Below are positions 48,060 through 57,724 of a stretch of 64,000 nt of DNA, piece by piece (the first letter of the stretch is position 1; every line of letters starts with the position of its first letter). This stretch comes from Cloeon dipterum. Taxonomy: Eukaryota > Arthropoda > Insecta > Ephemeroptera > Baetidae. The notes beneath the pieces were generated by a model that was given only the letters and a program-made list of their open reading frames with translations, did not search any database and was not told the DNA's origin. The position numbers and the translations under genes are program-made. The stretch lies in NCBI RefSeq assembly GCF_949628265.1, contig NC_088789.1:1860001-1924000 (forward strand), given 5' to 3'.

Positions 48060-49815
48060 CCTTTCGCTCTGCCGCAGAGAGGATGCCGCACTTTGAGTAT
48101 TCGCGCTTTTGGTCATTGTTTTTTTTTTTTGTGTGTGCGCCCGGTGAGGCGTCAAATGATGGGATTCCACTATCCCATGCGCGGCCGGCCCTTTCTCCCT
48201 GACCCTTCACTTTTGAACAGAGGCTCTTGGCATTACCCTGAATAACTGGCGGGCGTATCTAACAGACTTTTGCAAAAAGTGCGACAAAAACTCAAGTGTT
48301 TTGCTAGGTAATAATCCACTTCACGTATGCATGCATAGTGAACTTTCGTTTTTACGCTTTCAAGAGGCAAAAAATGGTATTGTGTTGAAGTGGCGACTTT
48401 TCAATGAAAATAATTAAATTGTTTTGAAAATGTAAACATTTTTATTTGATTTGTATATAGCAGATGCGCAGAGCCAAGCTCCTACTCCTTTTTCATTTTT
48501 GGTTCAGGACATTGTTAGTGTTTAATGATAAATTATTATTCGTATTGCAATTAACAGAGAGCGAATTTTGATTTTAATAAAATTTCGACCATCAGGTCGC
48601 ATTTCTTAACAGTAACGGACCCGGATCAATCAGGTAAATTATTGTTTTGATTTAAGCTGTTCATATATAATTCAATCCAGATTGTTTTGTCAGTTAAGTT
48701 TCTCTGATAACGTTAATCTGTAGAAATTCAATTTTGAAATTGTTTTTAAGAATTTTGTTCCAGGTCCAAGTGTCCTTTTATTTCAATTTTAATTATAAAG
48801 AAGATAATTCAAACTTCCGAGAGTTTATTCATCACCCCTTTCCCAAAGATTCATAACGCTTCTATATTTGAAATATTGGAAAACATTATTTAGAGCGAAT
48901 ACTTCTTCAACACTAAAATGCAACCGACATGAAAGGTTAAAAAAACCGATCAACGTTTCCTTTGCGCTTTTGCTTCTCGCGCGGCTTGAGAGGAAGTTAT
49001 TATCATTCTCACCACAGTCAAGGATGTAGTCAAGATTTGGGATTGAATATTTTTAATATAATTCTAAATGTGTAGAAGTAACTTTTAAATGCAGCGTCAG
49101 GACAAAAAACAATTTTTACGAACAGAAAGCGAGGCAAAATGTAATTATTAGTAGGGTTGTGCAACACCGATTAACGATTATTCTTTCTTTTGCCTCTATG
49201 CGAATTTGTAACAATGTTGTAAGCAGCAGAGAGGTCGCCAAAGCCAAGTTATTAAAGGAATCTTGAAAAAAACAGATAATGTTTGAACAAAATGATTAAT
49301 TAAAATATACTTGCTTCTATAGCTGAAATTTTAACATGTAAGATTTATTTTTTTATCTATACTAACAGTAATGTACGTAAGCAATGATTGATTTGGAATG
49401 TGATAATTTGTAAGGATCGCATGATTGAACCAGTTGCAGAAAGTTGTTGTTCGTTACAGTATAGCTCTACAGTAAGAGAAAATTCTTTTTAACTTTATCT
49501 GAAATTTGAAAAAAGCTAAATTTTTGCCATTAAACATTATATGTATTTATTTCTACCTCTTTAAAACTCAAATTATATATTCACAGGCTGCTGGTGTCTA
49601 CGTTTTACCTGCGCAATATTAAAACCACGAAATTTGTCGAATCTTTTTTATAGTTATTTAAATTGCGAGCGGTAACCAAACCAAGCCAAACGAGCAATAG
49701 CCGCACATAAAGCTGATGTAGGCCACGCCATGTATAATGTACGTATTTTTGTGATTGATTAGACGCCTCGTCTGCATGTTATGCAAAATTCCCGAGGAAA
49801 ATCCGGAGCGAAAGT
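48060..49815. other. Intergenic DNA
   Basis: AT-rich spacer between two genes that point away from each other. Nothing recognised. Confidence 0.4.
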
Positions 49816-49823
49816 TGAGGAGC

Positions 49824-49830
49824 TATAAAG
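49824..49830 (+). promoter_or_regulatory. TATA box of the 49.9 kb gene
   Basis: TATAAAG 50-56 bases upstream of the ATG at 49880. The following leader (GCACCAGTTGACC..AGTCCGT) is closely similar to the leader of the 53 kb gene, so the promoter was copied along with the gene. Confidence 0.6.
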
Positions 49831-49879
49831 GATCGGCCATTGGACTACAAATGCACCAGTTGACCAGTCCGTCTGAATC

Positions 49880-50486
49880 ATGAAAATCTTGGTGCATCCA
49901 CTGCAAACCAACGTTTCTAGCATCATTCTAATCTCTATATTTTGCACCACAGGTATGCACTTTGGCCGTTCTGGCCGTCGCTCTGGCCGCTGAGAAGCAG
50001 CCTGAGCTTAGGGCAAACTTATATTCCGGTGGCCTAGGAGGCGGACACGGTGGCGGCAGCTCTGGCGGCGGACTCGGCGGCGGACTCGGCGGCGGACACG
50101 GAGGTGACGGCGGCGGCCACGGAGGCGGCAAACTGGCCAGTGGAGCCATTGGCGGAGACGGCGGTGAAGGCCTCGACGACGGATCCGGCCACGCCAAGGT
50201 ACAGTTTCTTAACTTATTATTTATATTTTTTCCTGATTTAAATTTGGAATATATTCAGGTCCACGGCATCACCATCCACAAGGTGATCAAGATCCCCATC
50301 AACCAGCCGGTTCCCTATCCCGTGATCCGCAAGATCCCGGTCCACATCCCCCACCCCGTTCCCGTGCCAGTTGACAAGCCCTACCCGGTGCACGTGCCTG
50401 TGAAGGTGCCCCTGCATCACACCGAGCTCTACCCCGTCTCTAAGCCCGTTCCCGTTCCTGTCCACGTGCCCGTGAAGACGACCTGA
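49880..50486 (+). CDS. Shortened inverted copy of the 53 kb Gly/PV gene (161 aa)
   Basis: The only plus-strand member. Exons: 49880-49891 (MKIL), 49953-50198 and 50259-50486. Exon 2 starts VCTLAVLAVALAAEKQPE, as in the 53 kb gene, then jumps to LRANLYSGG: an in-frame loss of 11 codons removed the segment that holds KRGIDYGG in the parent. The Gly block (GGGHGGDGGGHGGG) and the acidic EGLDDGSGHAK follow. Exon 3 encodes VHGITIHKVIKIPI and a short PV domain ending KPVPVPVHVPVKTT, without the long PV half and Gly tail of the parent. Both introns align with those of the parent. The first donor (GTGCAT) is weaker than the parent's GTACGT. The frame is open and AATAAA lies at 50616-50621, so it may be expressed, but decay is possible. 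Confidence 0.72.
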
Positions 50487-50624
50487 GAGGATATTGCTCT
50501 CCTATGAAGAAGCTATATATAGCTGTAATTGTGAGAGTGTTTACAAGCTAAACAATCTTATATTTTGTTATTTTTATGCCAACTTTAACAAGTGCTTATC
50601 CAATTTTTTCTTCAAAATAAATAT

Positions 50625-52895
50625 TTATTTGTGGACACATTTGAGTTGCTTCTATTTTAAAATCGAACACATAATAATTACATGGGGAATAGATGAATTG
50701 ACTTTTACTCACTAATACATATTTGACAGTTGTAAATCGAGCTCATCACGTCATAAAAGTTTGGTTGTTTTGGTGATCGACTCAAACCTTTAAATGAGAT
50801 GACAGACAAAGATAATCTGTTCTGATTGAGAAAATAGAGGCGTTAAACTATTCAAACCAAAGAAATTTAGATCCAAAAATGAGAATTATTTCAAATAATT
50901 CAACTAAACTAACATTTTTAATTTATCGTTTTGTTTAATTAGTAAATTTTACAACCAATATAAAAAACTGGCGTGTTGGTTCTTCACCTGTTTGCTTTAA
51001 GATTTTATTGTTAAGAAAATAAAACAGTCTTCTAACTCATTTCATTGAGAGAAAAATAAAATGAAAAATAAGTCAATGGTTGAGTAATTTAAAAGTCAGA
51101 ATACATGTTCTTAATTAATTCAACCATCCAAAATCTTCAAATATGACTAACATTAATCCCCAGGTAATTAGCACTTCTTATGTATTCAATTGACGGAAAA
51201 AGAGGAAAAGGAACCAAATGAGGAGATATTTGATTTAAAAACAGATTTTTCAATCTAGAAAAACTAACAAAAATATGGTGAGACATTATTTTTTCTGCAA
51301 TAAATGCCAGCTATACTTTGTGACAGTGAATTGTTTATTTCGGGTGATAACGTAATTGTGTGAAATATTTCATTTGTAAGTCACAAATCCAATTTCCAAC
51401 CAGAATTTTAATCCTCGTTACTGTGGAAAAGTTATTCATCGAACGCGAAAAGAGATTTCTATTTGTTTTTCTTGAATGTTCTTGCATGCCAATACATACA
51501 ATTAAAGAAAATACAGCAAGACCAACAAAATATTGCAAAAATGATTTTATGCGAGAAGCCATTTAAAATTTATTGTTTTACTTGCAGAAATGACCGTCTA
51601 ATCGCTAAAATATTATGCATGTCATCAAAATCATTATACATGTTCCATCAATTAGATATTATGTCCGTTTCAGCGACTGTCCCCAAGTGTATTCCATAAG
51701 TAATGAAAGCACAAGGCACTCAACGAATTTGTCCGCAAAAACTGATTTCCATTTTCTAACAATGGAAGTTATTAAGAAAGGCGCCGCATCAGCTGTGGCT
51801 CGGCAGGTAGCAAACAACATTAACAGCTCTCCACACAAGTGGGAATTCCCAGAAACCTTTCTGCTCGAGTTTTGAGTGACGGGCCTTGATGCAAAGAGAA
51901 CCTATTCACTTGCCGTGTAATTTCTCTTCAGATTTTTTTGTTCGACTCTAGGAGCCGAGCAGGAACCGCATCAAATCACCAACACAGTGGCTTATCGACA
52001 GGGAAAATGAATTAATTATATCGCCTTGTCGGATAAATTTTGGGATTGGCGAGAAAGCAGAACAAATTTTCGAGTATTCTACGTGATTTACTACCGTATT
52101 TATGCATTATGCCGGTGGTCTGAGCGTGGCTGATGGGCCTGCGGGCGACCACTGTGAAGCAGCATGACTCTTCACAAAGCTCGATTGACACTTTCGCCTT
52201 CCATCGGCTATTCATACTCGCAAATTACCGTTTATTCCGCTCCTTTTGTCATTGTCACTTGGACGCACAAGTTTCGCTGCAATAAGACTGCATTGTCCCC
52301 TGGTTGTTGCTCTATATGCATAATAATGTTCAGAGAATCGGAACTCGACTTTCGATTTCTTTTGTAATTAAAAAACAGTTCCGCCGTTTGGTGAATAATG
52401 TGTAATCAAGAGGAGTTATTTGAGTAAACTGTAGGTAGTTCTTGCTCGTAATAAATTTGTCACTTTTATTTGAAAGGATTTTATTATTAATTGCTAAATC
52501 ACGTACATTTTTCCCTCCATGATATTCTAAACATGAAAAATCAGACAGGTAGATTTTACAATTCGAAGCCATAATTAAATTTATTAGCGTTTTAGGTTAT
52601 ACAAAATGGAGTGAATGCCAATTCCAAAATTTGGTTTCTGAATGTACAAACTTGAATCTTGAATTTAATATATTTTTACCTCTAAAAGCCAAAGCCTTAT
52701 AAAAATTGTATTTCGGCATTGTTGACTTTAATTAAGCACGAAATTTTCTGTTTCATAAAATTTTATTCGCACAATTTAATTTCTTAAAGAAGGCAAAATT
52801 GGCATAATTTTAGTGCAGCCCTTGGAAAAGGTACAGGTGTCAGCATTTGATTGCTGGTGATAAAGTAAAAACTGTTATTTATCCTCATCACATAT
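50625..52895. other. Intergenic DNA between the inverted pair
   Basis: AT-rich spacer of 2.3 kb between the convergent duplicate genes. No gene or repeat recognised; short ORFs here are not convincing. Confidence 0.4.
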
Positions 52896-53071
52896 CAGTT
52901 TATTTGTAACGATGTTCACAGCAGTGAGAGTAATTCGTAACAAACATATTTTTGGTGTTTTAAGAAATGCAAAAATCTGATTTCTACATTCGAGTCTTAC
53001 AGTTAAAATAGGGAACTTTAGTTTGACGGGGGCGGCACGCCTCCCCCAGTATGGGCCCTGCCAGCGGGCGC

Positions 53072-53990
53072 TTATTTGCCCTTCCAGCCGCCGTCTCCGC
53101 CGCTGCTGTATCCGCCTCCGTAGCTGGAGCCTTGTCCGCCGCCGAAGCCTCCGTAGCTGCCGCCGCCGCCTCCGAAGCTGGAGCCGCTGTCGGATCCGTG
53201 TCCGCCGGAGGGCGCCTTGTCCAGACTGACCACGATCGGAACGGCCTTGTGGATGGGCACGGGCTTGTGCACCGGGAACGGTTGGGGCTTCTGCACGGGC
53301 ACGGCCACGGGCTTCTTGACGTAGACGGGAACGTCGTGGTGCAGGGGCACCTTGACGGGCACGTGCACCGGGTAGGGCACGGGCCGCTCGATGGGGTAGG
53401 GAACGGGCTTCTCCACGTGCACGGGGTACGGCCTGGGGATCTGCACGTGGTAGGGCTTGTCAACTGGCACGGGAACGGGATGGGGGATGTGGACCGGGAT
53501 CCTGCGGATCACGGGATAGGGCACCGGCTGGTGGATGGGGATCTTGATCACCTTGTGGATGGTGATGCCGTGGACCTGAATATATTCAAAATTTAAATCA
53601 GGAAAAATTTAAATAATAATGTTAGAAACTGTACCTTGGCGTGTCCGGATCCGTCGTCGAGGCCTTCACCGCCGTCTCCGCCGATGGCTCCACCGGCCAG
53701 TTCGCCGCCTCCGTGGCCGCCGCCGTCACCTCCGTGTCCGCCGCCGAGCCCGCCGCCACCGTGGCCGCCGCCGGAGCTGCCGCCACCGTGTCCGCCTCCT
53801 AGGCCACCGGAATAGTCTGCCCCGAGCTCGGCGGCGCCGCCATAGTCGATTCCGCGCTTTTCAGGCTGCTTCTCAGCGGCCAGAGCGACGGCCAGAACGG
53901 CCAAAGTGCATACCTGTGGTGCGAAATGTAAAGATTAGAACGGGATGCTGCGGAATCGTGGCTTCGCAGCGGACGTACCAAGATTCTCAT
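53072..53990 (-). CDS. Gly-rich/PV-repeat/Gly-tail secreted protein (264 aa)
   Basis: Exons: 53979-53990 (MRIL), 53635-53913 and 53072-53575; introns of 65 and 59 bases, both phase 0. The signal peptide ends in LAVALAA, followed by EKQPEKRG (KRG at 23-25) and a Gly/His/Asp block (GGGHGGDGGGHGGG) ending LDDGSGHAK. Exon 3 opens with VHGITIHKVIKIPI and encodes a PV domain of about 115 residues (DKPYHVQIPRPYPVHVEKPV, PYPVHVPVKVPL, KKPVAVPVQKP). It finishes with a Gly/Ser/Tyr tail ending GGDGGWKGK. The exon 2/3 boundary separates the Gly block from the PV domain cleanly. It is the probable parent of the 49.9 kb gene. Polyadenylation signal at 52899-52904. Confidence 0.84.
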
Positions 53991-54043
53991 GATCCTCTGT
54001 ATGGTTTGGACGGACTGGATGGTCAGTTGGTGCAATGTCTGAG

Positions 54044-54052
54044 CTTTTTATA
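54044..54052 (-). promoter_or_regulatory. TATA box of the 53 kb gene
   Basis: Minus-strand TATAAAAAG, 54-62 bases upstream of the start codon at 53990. Confidence 0.6.
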
Positions 54053-54059
54053 TCCACTA

Positions 54060-55860
54060 CTTCCTTTGTCGCCCTTTCCACCGGCGCAATTTGCGCGCAG
54101 AAAGTCTGCATCCATGCATCCAGCCATCCGTCAATCCGCGGCAGCTGCACTGATTCAGCACCGCGAGGAGAGATGCATGCTCATCAGCCTGTGGCGCGCC
54201 AAAATTGCTTCTATGCCGCGCACCGAGCTCTTAATTGAACACAGAGCAATTCAATTTTATTCATTAGCCTGCCAAGTCAGTAATTTAATAATTAGATTAT
54301 CACAAGAAACTCAATATAGAGCGGATATAGCTTTTATCTTTATCAAGATCAGCCTAATATATATAATTTAATCATGCGATCTCCGTGAATTTAAAATGCA
54401 AAGGATTGTGACTTGCACGTCTATCAGAGGCAACCCAAAATTTGGAAAGCAACATTACGAATCAGTAATGCAAACACTTAGTTGTAATTAGAGAGTTCTA
54501 GAGAGGAACATAGTGTTTAGTGTTTTGCTATCAACAATTTATTTATGGAAATAGTTGGGATAAATTTTTTGTTTTAATCACTACAATTAAATATTTACTG
54601 TTTATTTCATATAAGTTTACTTATAATTTTTTATATCATTGTAACTCGAGAAAACTACATGACTGTGTAAAATAAATTTAAGTGTATTTAATTAGCATAA
54701 TATGTTATATATTAATTGGACTTTCCGCCATGTTCATTACTAATTTGCAAGATATTTGTTTGAAATGCATAGCTACTTTTATGTAAATCTCTTAATATCA
54801 AATTGAATAGAGAAAAGGTGTTGACTGCCACTGTTGTCTATTAATTAATTAAAGTGATTCTTTGAACTACTATAAATCTGATAAAGCTTCTTAAATCATG
54901 TTTTTACATTAAATTTGTTGCAATATTCAATCAGTAAAAAATAATTCTAACGTTGATAGAAAAAGTTATTAACGAATGAAAACGGGATAATGAAGCAAAA
55001 AATATAGTTTTCTCTCCGTGGATATGATTTACGTGCCGTCATCTATCGTGCAAATGATCCACTTGTCAGACAGAAGTGGCTTTCTTTTGTAGCCGACGTT
55101 CCATTTAACATCAGTGAAAACGTACAAATTTTTCACAGCTTCGCAGCGGGATTTAGCAATTTATAAATTTTCTATAGATTTGTGGGTACTTCTGCTCAAT
55201 TTTTCTCCAAAATTCTTGTGCATCCCATAGAGGACTCAAGCATCTCGCTGTGCAAAGTCACACTCATGACAATGAATGCAATGAGTAAGCATTTTATTTT
55301 AGATATGCGTGCAATGCACTCTAGAAGTTTATTCCATTTTTAAATTTTGATATAGGATTTCCCAACGTGTTGCAGAGTAAAAGTGATCTTAAAATAAAAT
55401 ATTTAACTTGCCAGAGACTGATATGTATATAAAATTTTCGTGAATCAAAGAAAACAATTAACTTCGAGACTGAAACTATGATTAATGAGAATTAATGAGA
55501 ACTGGCGGGGCCCTGATTTTCCTGATATACATATTTTTACAAGATTTGCATTGTTTTCTGTAGTAATACAACGTTTTATTAAGCATCTAGCAATATCTGT
55601 GGCGAGACTTGTGAAAAACATCAAATTCAAAAGTGTACTGCAAGAAAATTGATTTGGAGAGAAGAAGCAAAAATTTGTAAAAATTGATATTTTACAGATT
55701 AAAAATATTTAACACAATTATTTGCCGTATAATTTTTTTGCTACGATTTAGAGATCCCAAATTTCAAATTTTAGCCATTTGCGGTTGTGAAAAAAGGATT
55801 TATCTTGGATATTTTCTGCGGAGGTGAAATTAAAAAGTGTTGCTTCGGTATAAATTATAA
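54060..55860. other. Intergenic DNA
   Basis: Very AT-rich; nothing recognised. Confidence 0.4.
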
Positions 55861-55953
55861 AAACTTTATTCTACACACAATTATATAAACAATCAGAATT
55901 TCAGATCACATGTATTCAACAAAAATGAATTTGAGAGCGAGACCATTATTTAC

Positions 55954-57643
55954 TTAGTAAGAGCCATAGCCTCCCAGGTCGTAGGAGTCGTGGTGGCCTC
56001 CCTTGACGTAGACGGGCACGGGCTTGGCCACAGGGTAGGGCTGGGCGACGGGCACCTTCACGGGCACGTGCACGGGGTAGGGCACGGGCTTAGCCACGGG
56101 GTAGGGCACGGGGTGGTGGACGGGCACCTTGTAGGGAACGTGCACGGGGTAGGGGACGGGCTTCTCCACGGGGTAGGGCACCAGCTTCTCGACGGGCACG
56201 GGAACCTTGACGGGCACGTGCACGGGGTAGGGCTTGTCGACGGGAACGGCCACAGGGTGGGGCACGGCAACGGGCACCCTCTTCACCACGGGAACGGGAT
56301 AGGGGTGGGGAACGGGCACGCCGACCTCGCGGTGGATGGTGATTCCGGAAATGCGCTCCTGGCGGCCGTAGCCCAGACCGGCACCGCCGAGTCCAGCGCC
56401 TCCGAGTCCAGCACCGCCGAGTCCAGCGCCTCCGAGTCCACCACCGAGTCCAGAGCCGAGTCCGAGACCGGAGCCGTATCCGTAGCTGGAGCCGTAGCCG
56501 CCGGAGAGACCAAGTCCGCTGCTGAGACCGAGACCGCTTCCATGGCTGAGGCCGCTTCCGAGGCCGAGGCCGCTTCCACTTCCGTAGCCAAGGCCGCCTC
56601 CGCTTCCGTAGCCGAGGCCGCTGCTGTAGCCACCACCGAGTCCTCCGAGGCTGGATCCGTATCCGTAGCCCAGACCGGCCAGGCCTCGCTTGTCTGTCTT
56701 CTTCTCGTCCTTGACGTCGTCAGCAAATACTGCTGAAGCAAGGAGCAGAACGCAGACCTGAAATGCGAGAAGGAATACAATTAAATATTTCAATTCAGTC
56801 GAGTGTGCATGAACCTGCCAATTAGGCTATTTGTGAACAATAAAAAGCGGCTGATAGAATCCTAAGTCGTCGTTAAACATAAAGACCCGGCTTTGTGAGA
56901 GTCATTCTTGTTATTTGCTGTCTAACAGCAACGCCCATTGTGAACTATACACGAATGACGGCGGCGGTCCTTTCTTTTCCAACACCTACACGACTCGTTT
57001 CCGGTGATCTGAATGCACGCATTACGAAAGTGAACAGCATCATTTATCCATTCACCTGTTTTAAAATCGACTGATAAGAGCGGCGTGCAGTTAGCGCAGA
57101 AGTGAGCATTAATAGATTATAAAAATAGATCTAATAAATGTAATTATGCAATAAATCGAGCAGATTACTTTGATAGACGCGGCCAATGACCAATTAATTT
57201 AATCGTCGGCATGTTTCCTTCTGGCTGACAGTGCGAGCGAGAGGAGAAATTGCCGCTGCCGGACCAGGTGGGCCCGCAAGGCAAATTATATGGTGTTGCC
57301 ATTTAGAATAAAAACGTTTGCGTGTGACATCACTTTAATGTATTATGCGGGTATTATGCAATGAAAGAAAATGAAAAAAAGTCGAACACACGTGAAATCG
57401 CTTCCTAATGGAACTGGATTACCGCAACACCTTTCGCATAGAGATTTAGAGTCAAAATTTTCACAGTTAGGAAATTTAAGAGCAAATATCAGCAATTTGC
57501 ATTTTTCTTATAATTTAAAATAAAAATATAATTGCAAATATTTCAAAATTGAAATTTGCCGAGTAAATTACGAATTGAAAAAGCCAGTTGAAATTATTTG
57601 TAAATTTCACTGGCTGGTTGTGAGTACTCACCAGGGACTTCAT
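55954..57643 (-). CDS. Gly/Leu/Tyr-rich then PV-repeat secreted protein (271 aa)
   Basis: Exon 1 (57632-57643) encodes MKSL; exon 2 (55954-56757) continues VCVLLLASAVFADD after an 874-base phase-0 intron. The propeptide-like stretch DVKDEKKTDKRG places KRG at 27-29. About 110 residues of GLGYGSG, GLGLGSG and GGAGLGGAG repeats follow, then ERISGITIHREVGVPV and a PV domain of about 115 residues built on KPYPVHVPVKVPV and KPVPYPVHVP units, with a short SYDLGGYGSY tail. The GITIH lead-in is shared with the 50 and 53 kb genes. The order here is Gly first, PV second, with almost no Gly tail. Polyadenylation signal at 55865-55870. The TATA box 70 bases above the ATG supports the distant first exon. 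Confidence 0.84.
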
Positions 57644-57712
57644 GTTGTGAGCTTGTGTGTGTGTGGATTGTGAGGGTCAGGCTGAGAGTGCCTGAGGTCG
57701 GCGGTCGGATCG

Positions 57713-57720
57713 TATTTATA
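57713..57720 (-). promoter_or_regulatory. TATA box of the 56-57.6 kb gene
   Basis: Minus-strand TATAAATA, 70-77 bases upstream of the start codon at 57643. Confidence 0.6.
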
Positions 57721-57724
57721 CAGC

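Noticed and set aside
49880-50486. Treating the 49.9 kb copy as a pseudogene
   Set aside because: Frame, signal peptide, TATA and polyadenylation signal are intact and all losses are in frame; kept as a gene with reduced confidence.
55990-56736. Plus-strand ORF (248 codons) opposite the 56 kb gene
   Set aside because: Same cause: complementary codons of KPYPV and GLG repeats give a stop-free His/Gly/Val frame.
56758-56793. In-frame hydrophobic extension at the start of exon 2 of the 56 kb gene
   Set aside because: It reads like a signal peptide, but its first codon is TTG, it lies in the polypyrimidine end of the intron, and the distant MKSL exon has a proper TATA box.
14509-57643. Chitin-binding R&R domain or silk gene identity
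   Set aside because: No R&R consensus was found in any member, and Gly-rich repeats alone do not establish silk; both labels were withheld.
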